NCBI RefSeq assembly: GCF_046592965.1
Contig: NZ_JBISBV010000004.1
Span: forward strand, 209,459 to 273,458
DNA length: 64,000 nucleotides
From: Marivita sp046592965
Lineage (GTDB): Bacteria; Pseudomonadota; Alphaproteobacteria; Rhodobacterales; Rhodobacteraceae
Reading direction: 5' to 3'
Below the pieces are notes generated by a model. The model was not told the DNA's origin. It saw only the letters and a list, made by a program, of their open reading frames with translations, and ran no database searches. The first letter of the stretch is position 1. Each line of letters opens with the position of its first letter. Positions 44,905-54,255 of this stretch are shown one piece after another. A program made the translations under genes and the position numbers.

Positions 44905-45021
44905 AATCTTTCTCGAACCGGGCATTTCAGTATTCTTAGTGTTTTAGTCAGAAAGACTTGTGCTGCCCCGTGAATCATGTAACTGACTTTTTCCGTAAGA
45001 TTTAGCAGCACGGAGAAAGCC

Positions 45022-46047
45022 ATGCCCTTTTTGACAAAAACATCGACGCTCGCCCTGATCGCGACCACCGCACTTGGCACCGTTGCTTTGGCCGAGGGAG
45101 AGGTGAACCTTTACTCTTCGCGCCATTATGACACGGACGAACGCTTGTATTCCGACTTTACCGAGGCCACCGGCATCACGATCAACCGGATCGAAGGCAA
45201 CGGTGATGAAATGATTGCGCGTATGGAAGCGGAAGGCGCAAATTCCCCCGCGGATGTCTTGTTGACGGTCGACACGTCGCGTCTCGAACGCGCGAAATCA
45301 GCAGGCGTGTTGCAGTCAATCGACAGCGAAATTCTGGAGCGGCGCATCCCTGAATCCCTGCAAGACAAAGACAACCAGTGGTTCGGATTCAGCCAACGCG
45401 CGCGGATCATCTTTTACGATAAAGCCGATGTGACAAATCCCCCTATGGACTACATCTCGCTGGCCGATCCGCAGTACAAAGGTCAGGTCTGCCACCGCTC
45501 CTCGACCAACGTCTATGCGCAAACCCTCCTGAGCGCGATCATCGAAAATCACGGCGAAGACGCCGCGCGTGAATGGGCGCAAGGCATGGTGGACAATTTC
45601 GCGCGCGATCCGCAGGGCGGCGACACCGATCAGCTTCGCGCGATTGCATCGGGTGAATGCGACATTTCCGTTGCCAACACGTATTACTTTGCACGATCCA
45701 TTCGCACCGAAGTCGAAGGCTTGTCGGAAGATGTACGCGAGAACATCGGATGGATTTTTCCGGCGCAGAATGCCGAGGGCGCCCATATGAACCTGTCTGG
45801 CGGTGGCGTTGCAGCCAATGCGCCGAACAAGGACAACGCGATCAAGTTCCTTGAATATCTCGCGTCCGATCAGGCACAGAAGTATTTCTCGGGCGGCAAT
45901 GACGAGTATCCGGCAGTTCCCGGGGTTGGCCTGTCACCCTCGGTTGCCGAGCTTGGTCTGTTCCGGCCAGACGATGTCGACCTTTCCGATGTCGCCAAGA
46001 ACGTCCCAACTGCGCAGAAAATTTTCAACGAAGTCGGTTGGAAGTGA
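45022..46047 (+). CDS. fbpA: iron(III) ABC transporter periplasmic binding protein, FbpA/FutA-like
   Basis: A 341-residue periplasmic protein with a signal peptide ending near VALAE and then VNLYSSRHYDTDERLYSDF, the typical FutA/FbpA start. The paired tyrosines in ANTYYFARS fit a ferric-ion site. It binds Fe3+ for the permease of the FbpB type. The cognate permease gene faces it from the other strand; no ATPase gene is in the window. Confidence 0.92.
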   Translation: MPFLTKTSTLALIATTALGTVALAEGEVNLYSSRHYDTDERLYSDFTEATGITINRIEGNGDEMIARMEAEGANSPADVLLTVDTSRLERAKSAGVLQSIDSEILERRIPESLQDKDNQWFGFSQRARIIFYDKADVTNPPMDYISLADPQYKGQVCHRSSTNVYAQTLLSAIIENHGEDAAREWAQGMVDNFARDPQGGDTDQLRAIASGECDISVANTYYFARSIRTEVEGLSEDVRENIGWIFPAQNAEGAHMNLSGGGVAANAPNKDNAIKFLEYLASDQAQKYFSGGNDEYPAVPGVGLSPSVAELGLFRPDDVDLSDVAKNVPTAQKIFNEVGWK

Positions 46048-46068
46048 ACTGATCGACTTCGCAGACGG

Positions 46069-46093
46069 AAAAGGGCGCTTAGGCGCCCTTTTT
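46069..46093. terminator. bidirectional terminator between fbpA and fbpB
   Basis: Ten-bp stem AAAAGGGCGC / GCGCCCTTTT with a TTAG loop, T-tract on both strands. It lies 21 bases after the fbpA stop and overlaps the last codons and TAA stop of the convergent permease gene (46079-46081). Confidence 0.85.
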
Positions 46094-47758
46094 CATCTTG
46101 TCCTGCTCGTTCAGAATCCGCCGGCACAAGAGGATCACCGGCAACGTTCCGATCGCGACAATCACGAGGCTCGGCACCGCTGCACCGGACAGCCTTTCAT
46201 CGGAAGCCAGCCGATGTGCCTGCACCGCCAAGGTGTCGAAGTTGAAGGGGCGCATGATCAACGTGGCTGGCAACTCTTTCATCACGTCGACGAACACGAT
46301 CAGCAACGCGGTGAACAGGCTTGGCCTGAGCAGCGGGAAATGGATTCGGCGCAACAAGCCCCATTCACTTTGCCCCAACACCCGCGCGGCGGCGTCCATA
46401 TTCGGGTTGATCACTGCGACTCCACCTTCGTAGGCCCCAATCGCCGCCGCGAGAAAGCGGATCATGTAGGCGCAAACCAGCAGCCAGATCGAGCCGGTGA
46501 ACAGCAATCCGGTTGAAATACCAAAGGTATCGCGCATGTAGGCATCAAGCGCGTTGTCGAAGAAGGCAAATGGAACCAGCAAACCGACGGCGATAACCCC
46601 TCCTGGCACAGCGTAGCCAAGGCGCCCGATATAGAGCGCGACAGTTGCGAACCAGGACGTGCGCGTGCGCGCAAGGCTTCCGAACAACAATGCAACCGCG
46701 ACGGTTACCACCGCCGCCACCAATCCCAGTGTTACCGAGTTCTGCGCGAATTTTAGATAGCGTGGGCTGAACAGGCTCTGCTCCGATCCCATCGCCATTT
46801 CGGCCAACATGACTACGGGCAGCAACCCTCCAAGGAAAGCGGGTATGAAACAGGCCAAAAACGCCAGTCGTGCTTTTCCTTTCACCAATCTTGCACGCGG
46901 CATCCGCTCGAACTTGCGTCCGAAGGCATAGCGCGCCTCACCGCGATTGATCCGCTCCAGGATCGCGAGGCATAGGGCAAATGCCAGCAATCCAAGCGAC
47001 AGTTGTGCAGCCGCGGCTCGGTCAGCAAAGGTGAACCAACTGGAATAAATGCCCACAGCGAACGTCTGGACGCCGAAATAGGAAACCGTGCCGAAATCCG
47101 CGATTGTCTCCATGCCGATCAGCATTGCGCCCGACGCGATCGCTGGACGAGCCATCGGCAATGACACCCTCCAAAACGCGCCCGTTCGCGACTGTCCGAG
47201 CGATTGCGCGGCATAGAACGTCGTCGCACTTTGCGACGCGAATGCGGCACGTGCCAGAAGATAAACATAAGGGTAAAGCACCAGAGTGAGCATCGCCGCG
47301 GCGCCGCCAAGGGATCTGATTTCGGGAAACCAGTAATCGCGCGGACCCCACCCCATGACAGAGCGCAACGTCGACTGCACGATGCCGGGATGATCGAGAA
47401 CGTGTGTGTATGCGTATGCCAGAACATACGCAGGAAACGCCAAAGGCAGAACCAGCGCAATTTCCAAGACGCGACGCCCGCGAAATTCCGTTGTCGTGAT
47501 AAGCCACGCAGTCGCCGTTCCAATGATCGTGCTCGGAACAACAACGAGGACAAGCAAGGCAATGGTCGTCCACGTATAGCGACCAAGAACGGTTTCAGCC
47601 AACGACTCCAACGTATCTGTCGAGCCGAGGAATGCCGCGATCAGGACACTGAAATGCGGCAGGATGCAAATTGCCGCGACGAAGCCGGCCAAGATCCAAG
47701 GAACGGCTCCCCAAACCGAACGCACGCGCTTATTGAGGTGATGCGCAATGTCCGTCAT
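46079..47758 (-). CDS. fbpB: iron(III) ABC transporter permease, FbpB-like
   Basis: A 559-residue double permease (two fused halves of about 6 spans), as usual for FbpB/AfuB. Both halves carry EAA-type loops: YAAQSLGQSRTGAFWRVSLP and DAAARVLGQSEWGLLRRIHF. Start at 47758 (MTDIAHHLNKRVRS) with AGAGAA upstream; the frame extends to 47788. Convergent with fbpA, an unusual arrangement for partners of one transporter, and no ATPase lies next to it. Confidence 0.9.
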   Translation of the reverse strand: MTDIAHHLNKRVRSVWGAVPWILAGFVAAICILPHFSVLIAAFLGSTDTLESLAETVLGRYTWTTIALLVLVVVPSTIIGTATAWLITTTEFRGRRVLEIALVLPLAFPAYVLAYAYTHVLDHPGIVQSTLRSVMGWGPRDYWFPEIRSLGGAAAMLTLVLYPYVYLLARAAFASQSATTFYAAQSLGQSRTGAFWRVSLPMARPAIASGAMLIGMETIADFGTVSYFGVQTFAVGIYSSWFTFADRAAAAQLSLGLLAFALCLAILERINRGEARYAFGRKFERMPRARLVKGKARLAFLACFIPAFLGGLLPVVMLAEMAMGSEQSLFSPRYLKFAQNSVTLGLVAAVVTVAVALLFGSLARTRTSWFATVALYIGRLGYAVPGGVIAVGLLVPFAFFDNALDAYMRDTFGISTGLLFTGSIWLLVCAYMIRFLAAAIGAYEGGVAVINPNMDAAARVLGQSEWGLLRRIHFPLLRPSLFTALLIVFVDVMKELPATLIMRPFNFDTLAVQAHRLASDERLSGAAVPSLVIVAIGTLPVILLCRRILNEQDKMKKGA

Positions 47759-47951
47759 TGGTTCTCTTTGATACTCATGTCGAGTCAATCCCGATTGGTT
47801 CGCTCAGGTTTCGGCACTCCCATATCACCCGAAGTTCGCACATGGAAACCGCTTCGCTGAAAATTGGATGGCTTTAGGTCGCACGGCGATTTATGGGCGC
47901 GATTTGTCCGCGCGTTCGAGAGCCCCCAAACGCGTCATCAAAGCAATCGCC

Positions 47952-47980
47952 TTGACTTTTTTGGAACGTTCCATTACTGA
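47952..47980 (+). promoter_or_regulatory. putative promoter with LacI-type operator TGGAACGTTCCA
   Basis: A perfect 12-bp palindrome TGGAACGTTCCA (47962-47973) lies directly downstream of TTGACT (47952-47957), in the gap before the first gene of the 48-63.6 kb cluster. A central CG palindrome of this kind is typical of LacI-family operators, and a LacI regulator is encoded in the cluster (60403-61425). The -10 box is weak. Confidence 0.55.
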
Positions 47981-48023
47981 CACTGACAAGCTTGGGGAAA
48001 TTTCAGATCGAATAGGTTTTGAT

Positions 48024-49031
48024 ATGCGATGGGCTCTTATCGGCGCGAGCAGGATTGCGTCCGGCTACATGATCGACGCGCTGCGGGTGCAACCCGAAAG
48101 CGAAATCGTCTCGGTCCTCAGTTCCGATGCCACGCGCGGCGCGCGCTACGCCGAAGATCACGCCATCCCGCACAGCTTCACCGATCTTGACGCCCTTCTC
48201 GACGGGCCACCCATCGATGCCGTCTATATTTCGACGACGAACGAAAAGCACCATGCACAGGCCTTGATGGCGATTGCTGCGGGTAAGCATGTCCTGTGCG
48301 AGAAGCCGCTGGCCACATCTCTTGCGGACGCCATCGAAATGGTGTCCGCGGCGGATGAGGAGGGCGTCACGTTTGGAACGAACCATCATTTGCGCAATGC
48401 GGGATCGCATCTCGCGATCCGCGACCTGATCGACGAAGGCCGAATCGGTGACGTCCAAAGCGTCCGGGTGTTTCACGCCGTGAGCCTGCCGCAACAACTG
48501 CGCGGCTGGCGGATCAACGACGCCTCGGCCGGGGGCGGTGTCATTCCCGACATCACGGTGCACGACGCAGATACGGTCCGTTTCCTGCTCGGCGAGGATC
48601 CGGTGGACGTGATCGCCAAATCCGCAACCTCCGGCCTTGGCGAAGGGGTCGAGGACAGCGCCATGTCGGTCTGGTCCATGCCGTCCGGCGCGATGGTCCA
48701 GAGCCATGAAAGCTTTACCCACCCGTTCGCCCGCACCGGGATCGAGATTCACGGCACTAAAGGGTCGATCCACGCGGACGGCGTCATGTCGCAAGAGCCT
48801 GTCGGCACGATCCACCTGGTCGATGCGCAGGGGCGGCACGAAATCGGTTTCGAGACGCATAACCTCTATCACCGTGCCGTCCGTCTGTTCTCCAAGGCGG
48901 CCGCCGGCAGCGGTCGCCCGTCGGCGGATGGGATCGACGGTGTCAAGTCACTCGCCGTTGCCTTGGCCGTCCGCGAGTCAGCCCGATCCGGCACCTGTCA
49001 ACGCGTCAACTACGGCGAGCCTTCAAAATGA
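48024..49031 (+). CDS. Gfo/Idh/MocA family oxidoreductase
   Basis: A 335-residue NAD(P)-dependent oxidoreductase. Rossmann start MRWALIGASRIASGYM, the conserved EKP motif in VLCEKPLATSLADAIEM, and the catalytic region GGGVIPDITVHDADTVRFLL (His in place of the usual DxxxH spacing) fit the family. Members act on sugars, inositols and related polyols, usually interconverting hydroxyl and keto groups. I chose ATG 48024 because the protein then starts at the Rossmann fold; the frame is open back to 47868. First gene of the cluster; its stop overlaps the CoA-transferase start as ATGA. Confidence 0.87.
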   Translation: MRWALIGASRIASGYMIDALRVQPESEIVSVLSSDATRGARYAEDHAIPHSFTDLDALLDGPPIDAVYISTTNEKHHAQALMAIAAGKHVLCEKPLATSLADAIEMVSAADEEGVTFGTNHHLRNAGSHLAIRDLIDEGRIGDVQSVRVFHAVSLPQQLRGWRINDASAGGGVIPDITVHDADTVRFLLGEDPVDVIAKSATSGLGEGVEDSAMSVWSMPSGAMVQSHESFTHPFARTGIEIHGTKGSIHADGVMSQEPVGTIHLVDAQGRHEIGFETHNLYHRAVRLFSKAAAGSGRPSADGIDGVKSLAVALAVRESARSGTCQRVNYGEPSK

Positions 49032-50602
49032 GGTCGAAAATCGTCTCTGCGGCGCATGCTGCCAGCCGGATCGAAGACGGTGCCGTCGTCACCGTGTCCT
49101 CCTCCTCCGGTCTAGGCTGCCCCGACAAGGTGCTCGAGGCCATCGGGCGGCGCTTCGACGAAGAAGGCCATCCGCGTGATCTGACCACGCTGCATCCCAT
49201 TGCTGCTGGCGATATGTACGGGATCAAGGGCATCGACCATATCGCGAAGGACGGCTTGCTTTCCACCATTGTGGCAGGCTCCTACCCCTCGGGTCCGTCA
49301 TCGCTGCCCATGCCCGAAATCTGGAAGATGCTGACCGAAAACCGGATCGCTGCCTATAACGTGCCCTCGGGCATTCTCTTCGACATGCATGCCGATGTCG
49401 CCGCGCGGCGTCCGGGCGTGATGACGAAGGTCGGGCTCGACACTTTTGTCGATCCGCACCATCAGGGGTGCGCGATGAACAAATTGGCCGCAGCCCGGCC
49501 AATCGTGAACCGGATCGAGATGTCCGGTGAAACCTGGCTTCATTTCCCCAATATCGTGCCGGACGTGGCGATCATCCGGGCCACAACGGCCGACGAGCGC
49601 GGCAATCTGACATATGAACACGAGGGCGCCTATCTCGGTGGTCTGGAACAGGCGATTGCAGTGCGCAGCTACGGCGGAATCGTCATTGCGCAGGTCAAGC
49701 GCGTCACCGCCGATGGATCGCTGCGCCCCCATGATGTGCGTGTGCCGAGCCATCTTGTGGATATGATCGTCGTGGACCCCGACCAGCGCCAAACCACGGA
49801 AACCGACTACGACCCCGCCATCTCGGGCGAAATCATGCGGCCCTGGTCGAGTTTTACCCTGCCCGAACACGGTATCGAGAAGGTTCTTGCCCGCCGAGCG
49901 GCGATGGAGTTGAAGCGCGGAATGACCGCCAACCTCGGCTTCGGCATTTCGGCGATGGTGCCACGCGTACTGCTGGAGGCGGGCCATCCGCGGGCTGTGA
50001 CCTGGGCCATCGAACAGGGTGCGACGGGCGGCATGCCGCTTCTGGACTTCGCCTTCGGCTGCGCCTCGAATGCGGATGCCTTCATCCCGTCGCCGCAACA
50101 GTTCATGTATTTCCAGGGCGGCGGGTTCGATGTGTCGTTCCTGTCCTTCCTTGAAGTCGACACGGCGGGCAACGTCAACGTCTCGAAGCTAGGCAAGAAA
50201 CCCTACCTGACGGCCGGCTGTGGCGGTTTTGTCGATATTACGGCGCATGCGAAAAAGATCGTGTTCTCCGGCCTGTTCGAGGCGGGCGCCGATATTCAGC
50301 TGACCGACGATGGTTTGACCGTCCGCAAGCCCGGAAAATTCACCAAGATGGTGGACAAGGTCGAACACATTACGTTTTCGGGCAAACGGGCGCGCGACAC
50401 CGGACAGAGCGTCATCTACGTGACCGAGCGATGTGTCATCCGTCTGACCGGCGACGGACTGGTCGCGACCGAGATCATGCCCGGTATCGACCCTGTTCGC
50501 GATATCGTTGAGGCCTCCAATGGGCGCGTGCGCGTGGCCGAAAACGCCACCGCGATGCCGACTGCACTTCTGAAGGCCGGGCCGATGGAACTGGACCTGT
50601 GA
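49028..50602 (+). CDS. acyl-CoA:carboxylate CoA-transferase, YdiF type (fused subunits)
   Basis: A 524-residue protein joining the alpha and beta parts of a family I CoA-transferase. N-terminal VSSSSGLGCPDKVLEAIG and mid-protein PDVAIIRATTADERGNL belong to the alpha part; the beta part includes NLGFGISAMVPRVL and the catalytic glutamate in AIEQGATGGMPLLDF. It moves CoA from a donor such as acetyl- or succinyl-CoA onto a carboxylic acid, giving an activated thioester. Translationally coupled at both ends (ATGA to the oxidoreductase, GTGA to the hydratase). Confidence 0.92.
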   Translation: MRSKIVSAAHAASRIEDGAVVTVSSSSGLGCPDKVLEAIGRRFDEEGHPRDLTTLHPIAAGDMYGIKGIDHIAKDGLLSTIVAGSYPSGPSSLPMPEIWKMLTENRIAAYNVPSGILFDMHADVAARRPGVMTKVGLDTFVDPHHQGCAMNKLAAARPIVNRIEMSGETWLHFPNIVPDVAIIRATTADERGNLTYEHEGAYLGGLEQAIAVRSYGGIVIAQVKRVTADGSLRPHDVRVPSHLVDMIVVDPDQRQTTETDYDPAISGEIMRPWSSFTLPEHGIEKVLARRAAMELKRGMTANLGFGISAMVPRVLLEAGHPRAVTWAIEQGATGGMPLLDFAFGCASNADAFIPSPQQFMYFQGGGFDVSFLSFLEVDTAGNVNVSKLGKKPYLTAGCGGFVDITAHAKKIVFSGLFEAGADIQLTDDGLTVRKPGKFTKMVDKVEHITFSGKRARDTGQSVIYVTERCVIRLTGDGLVATEIMPGIDPVRDIVEASNGRVRVAENATAMPTALLKAGPMELDL

Positions 50603-51366
50603 GCGCGCTGCACCTCATATCGCACGGACCGGTGGCCGAACTGCGGCTGGACAACCCGGCCAAGCTGAACGCGCTAACCGTCGACATGCTTAAAGCGCTG
50701 GAAACCCATTGCGCAACGCTGGAAGGCGACCGCGATGTGCGCGCCGTTATCATCACCGCCGAAGACGCCAAGGCGTTCTGCGCCGGGGCTGACATCCTGG
50801 CCTGGTCACAGCTTTCGCCCGGCGATTTCGCGCGCCACTGGGTGCGCGATGGGCACCGCATTTTCGATCGCTTGGCCCGCTTGTCCAAGCCCACTGTGGC
50901 GGCACTTGGCGCCCATGCCGTCGGCGGCGGGCTGGAACTTGCCGCCTGCGCCGATATTCGGGTCATGGCGCCGGGGGCCACGCTTTCGCTGCCCGAAGCG
51001 GGGGTCGGCATCGTGCCCGGATGGTCCGGAACGCAGCGGCTGATCCGTCTCATTGGTGAGCCTGCGGTCAAGGAAATGGCCCTTTTCGGTCGCCGGATCG
51101 CGGCTGAGCGGGCGCTGGCTCTGGGCTTTGCGGCCGAGATCAGCGACGATCCCCGCGCCGCCGCGCTTGCCCTGGCGGAACGCCTGGCCGGCACCTCTCC
51201 GCGCGCCACCGAAATCGCCAAGTATATGATCCATGCCGCCGCTGGAGAGGACAGTGCGGCGATGATCGAGGCTCTCGGCGCCGGTATGGCCGGTGCCACC
51301 GACGACCGCACCGAGGGCGTCGCGGCTTTTCGCGACAAGCGCACACCGAATTTCACGGGAGTCTGA
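50599..51366 (+). CDS. enoyl-CoA hydratase/isomerase family protein
   Basis: A 255-residue crotonase-fold enzyme. The oxyanion hole is in FCAGADILAW and AVGGGLELAACADIRV; both catalytic glutamate positions of hydratases are kept (LPEAGVGIVPGWSGTQRL and AVKEMALFG). It probably hydrates a 2-enoyl-CoA made from the acid activated by the adjacent CoA-transferase. Start is GTG at 50599, overlapping the transferase stop. No thiolase or hydroxyacyl-CoA dehydrogenase is in the cluster. Confidence 0.92.
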   Translation: MSALHLISHGPVAELRLDNPAKLNALTVDMLKALETHCATLEGDRDVRAVIITAEDAKAFCAGADILAWSQLSPGDFARHWVRDGHRIFDRLARLSKPTVAALGAHAVGGGLELAACADIRVMAPGATLSLPEAGVGIVPGWSGTQRLIRLIGEPAVKEMALFGRRIAAERALALGFAAEISDDPRAAALALAERLAGTSPRATEIAKYMIHAAAGEDSAAMIEALGAGMAGATDDRTEGVAAFRDKRTPNFTGV

Positions 51367-51369
51367 ATA

Positions 51370-52902
51370 ATGCTCGACATGCATGTTATCTCCGACACCA
51401 ATACGCCGCTCCCTGCCGAGCCCTACCATGCACGCCATTTCATCGATGGCAAGCTGGTGGACAGTGCCGACGGTGCAACTACTGAGCGTGTATCGCCCTC
51501 CCACGGCATCGTTGTCAGCCGCGCCGCCAGAGGCGGCGAAGCCGAAACGATCCGCGCCATCAAAGCCGCGCGCCGTGCCTTCGACGACGGCCGCTGGAGC
51601 CGTCTGTCGGGCAAGGACCGCGCGAAGGTTCTCAACCGGGTCGCCGACCTGATCGAGGCGAACGAGGAACGTCTTGCGATAATCGAAACGTTGGAGAGCG
51701 GCAAACCGATCAGTCAGTCGCGCGGTGAATGCGGCGGCGCGGGCGATCTATGGCGCTATGCCGCATCCTTGGCGCGCAGCGTTCATGGCGAAAGCCACAA
51801 CACGCTGGGGGAGGATATTCTCGGCATCGTGCTGAAGGAGCCGATCGGTGTGGTGTCGATCATCACGCCGTGGAACTTCCCGTTCTGGATCCTCAGCCAG
51901 AAACTGCCCTTCGCACTCGCCGCCGGTTGCACGGCGGTGGTCAAGCCGTCCGAGATGACACCTTCGACCACCGCGATGCTGGCCGAACTCCTGGCCGAGG
52001 CCGGGCTGCCGCCGGGGGTCTGCAACATCGTGCTGGGACATGGCGATCCGGTGGGAAGCCTCATGTCGACCCAAGAGGATGTCGATATGGTCACATTTAC
52101 CGGTTCGACGGCGGTGGGAAAGACGATCACCAAGGCGGCAGGCGACAGCCTCAAGAAAGTCGCGCTGGAACTGGGCGGCAAGAACCCGCAGGTCATCTTT
52201 CCCGATGCCGATCTCGAGGGTGCGGCCGATGCGGTGACCTTTGGCGTCCATTTCAACGTCGGCCAGTGCTGCAACTCGTCCAGCCGGATCATCGTACATC
52301 AGGACATTGCCGATGACTTTGTCTCCCGCGTGGTCGAACTGTCGCGGAATGTCGCGTTCGGCAACCCGCTGAACCCCGACACCCAGGTCGGCGCCATCGT
52401 GACACCGGAGCACAACGACAAGATCGACTCCCACGTGCGCGCTGCCGTCGCGGCCGGAGCCGAGGTCTGCCTTGGCGGCGCGTCACTGACGGTGCCGGGC
52501 CTGGGCGACCAGTTCTACCAGCCCACGATCATACGCGGCGTCACGCCGGACATGGCGATCGCCCGTGAGGAAGTGTTCGGCCCGGTCCTTTCGGTGCTGA
52601 CGTTCCGCACGCTCGAGGAGGCAATCGCGCTTACCAATGATGCGAGCTACGGACTATCTGCTGGCGTTTGGAGCGATAATGTTCACACTTGTCTCGAATT
52701 CGCTCGGCGCGCGCAGGCGGGCACCGTCTGGACCAACACCTGGATGGATGGTTTCCCGGAGCTTGCATTCGGCGGCGTCAAGCAATCCGGCCAGGGCCGT
52801 GAAATCGGCAGCTACGGATTTGAAGAATTCCTCGAGGTGAAATCGCTCGTCATGCGGATTGGGCGGACGCGGGAACCTTGGGTCAAAAAGCGGTCGCCCT
52901 GA
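51370..52902 (+). CDS. NAD(P)-dependent aldehyde dehydrogenase
   Basis: A 510-residue aldehyde dehydrogenase of the betaine/gamma-aminobutyraldehyde-like group. Cofactor region TPWNFPFWILSQKLPFALAA, glutamate base in LELGGKNPQ, nucleophile in FNVGQCCNSSSR (first cysteine). Located four bases after the hydratase. In this cluster it would oxidise the aldehyde formed by a GMC oxidoreductase to the acid used by the CoA-transferase; that order is inference. A GGGAG ribosome site precedes ATG 51370. Confidence 0.92.
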   Translation: MLDMHVISDTNTPLPAEPYHARHFIDGKLVDSADGATTERVSPSHGIVVSRAARGGEAETIRAIKAARRAFDDGRWSRLSGKDRAKVLNRVADLIEANEERLAIIETLESGKPISQSRGECGGAGDLWRYAASLARSVHGESHNTLGEDILGIVLKEPIGVVSIITPWNFPFWILSQKLPFALAAGCTAVVKPSEMTPSTTAMLAELLAEAGLPPGVCNIVLGHGDPVGSLMSTQEDVDMVTFTGSTAVGKTITKAAGDSLKKVALELGGKNPQVIFPDADLEGAADAVTFGVHFNVGQCCNSSSRIIVHQDIADDFVSRVVELSRNVAFGNPLNPDTQVGAIVTPEHNDKIDSHVRAAVAAGAEVCLGGASLTVPGLGDQFYQPTIIRGVTPDMAIAREEVFGPVLSVLTFRTLEEAIALTNDASYGLSAGVWSDNVHTCLEFARRAQAGTVWTNTWMDGFPELAFGGVKQSGQGREIGSYGFEEFLEVKSLVMRIGRTREPWVKKRSP

Positions 52903-52946
52903 TAGGCGGCCGCAAACCGAACCAGAAACGCAAACGGGAGGATACC

Positions 52947-54191
52947 ATGCGTTATTTAGCCGGAACCCTGACTGCGGTGGGCGTATTGGCCATCGCTGGA
53001 ACTGCATATGCCGAGGACGTCGAGGTCCTGCACTGGTGGACATCCGGTGGCGAGGCGGCGGCGCTCAACGTTCTCAAGGAAGACCTCGGCGCCGGCGGCA
53101 TCGGCTGGGAGGACATGCCCGTGGCTGGTGGAGGCGGCACCCAGGCGATGACCGTGCTGCGTGCCCGCGTCACCTCGGGCAACGCGCCCACTGCCGTGCA
53201 GATGCTTGGCTTTGACATCACCGACTGGGCAAAGGAAGGGGCGCTCGCCAACCTCAACAGCCTTGCCGAGGACGAGGGCTGGAACGAAGTGGTCCCCGCC
53301 GCAATCCAGGACTTCTCGGTCTATGACGGCGAATGGGTCGCCGTGCCCGTCAACGTCCACTCGACCAACTGGCTCTGGGGCGACAAATCGATCCTGGACG
53401 AGCTGGGGATTGAACGGCCCACGAACTGGGACGAGTTCGTCGCCGCATTGCAGGCTGCAAAGGATGCCGGTTACGTCGCCCTCGCACATGGCGGCCAGCC
53501 TTGGCAGGACGCGACGATCTTTGACTCGGTCGTGATGGCGACCGGCGGTATCGACTTCTACCGTTCCGCGTTCATCGACCTCGACGAAGAGGCGCTCGGC
53601 TCGGACACGATGAAGGAAGCCTTCGACCGGATGGCTGTTCTGCGCGGCTTCGTCGATGACAATTTCTCGGGCCGTGATTGGAACCTCGCATCGGCGATGG
53701 TGATCAACGACGAAGCTGCCTTTCAGGTGATGGGTGACTGGGCCAAGGGCGAATTCCTGAACGCCGGAGAAACCCCGAACGAAGATTTCGTCTGCTTCCG
53801 TTTCCCCGGAACCGAGGACCAGGTGATCTACAACACTGACCAGTTCGCCATGTTCCGCCAGGGCGACGCGGTGTCGTCTGAACAGGCGGCGCTCGCCACG
53901 GCGATCCTGAGCCCGTCGTTCCAGATCGCCTTCAACAAGGTAAAGGGCTCGGTCCCTGCACGGACCGATCTGGATGCCTCCGAACTCGATGCCTGCGGAC
54001 AGCAAGCTTATGCCGACTTCATCGAGGCAGCTGGCAGCGGCAACCTGATCGGGTCTTTCGCGCATGGCCACGCCAACCCCGCATCCGTGAAGAACGCGAT
54101 GTATGACGTCGTCACCGCGCATTTCAACGGTGAATACGACAGCGAAACCGCGGTGCAGGAACTTGTCACCGCCGTGCAGATCAACAAGTAA
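52947..54191 (+). CDS. sugar-type (CUT1) ABC transporter binding protein
   Basis: A 414-residue periplasmic protein with a signal peptide ending AYA (about residue 22), then EDVEVLHWWTSGGEAAALNVL, typical of glucose/oligosaccharide binding proteins of the carbohydrate uptake 1 family. Start at 52947 after GGGAGG; the frame runs upstream to 52878 without support. It binds the cluster's substrate. Followed by a strong stem-loop before the permease genes. Confidence 0.92.
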   Translation: MRYLAGTLTAVGVLAIAGTAYAEDVEVLHWWTSGGEAAALNVLKEDLGAGGIGWEDMPVAGGGGTQAMTVLRARVTSGNAPTAVQMLGFDITDWAKEGALANLNSLAEDEGWNEVVPAAIQDFSVYDGEWVAVPVNVHSTNWLWGDKSILDELGIERPTNWDEFVAALQAAKDAGYVALAHGGQPWQDATIFDSVVMATGGIDFYRSAFIDLDEEALGSDTMKEAFDRMAVLRGFVDDNFSGRDWNLASAMVINDEAAFQVMGDWAKGEFLNAGETPNEDFVCFRFPGTEDQVIYNTDQFAMFRQGDAVSSEQAALATAILSPSFQIAFNKVKGSVPARTDLDASELDACGQQAYADFIEAAGSGNLIGSFAHGHANPASVKNAMYDVVTAHFNGEYDSETAVQELVTAVQINK

Positions 54192-54203
54192 TCTGCACTC
54201 CCC

Positions 54204-54234
54204 CGGGAGGCGGTGATTTCAGCCGCCTCCCGGC
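54204..54234 (+). terminator. stem-loop between CUT1 binding protein and permease genes
   Basis: Perfect 11-bp stem CCGGGAGGCGG / CCGCCTCCCGG, 9-base loop, 12 bases after the binding-protein stop. No T-tract, so probably an mRNA-stabilising or attenuating element that boosts binding-protein output over the permeases. Confidence 0.65.
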
Positions 54235-54255
54235 ACACTTTGCGGGAGATCAGAC

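Noticed and set aside
44938..45021. Possible iron-responsive operator (Fur/RirA/Irr type) upstream of fbpA
   Set aside because: The region is AT-richer and has a weak AGTC...GACT repeat, but no convincing Fur, IRO or ICE box could be seen.
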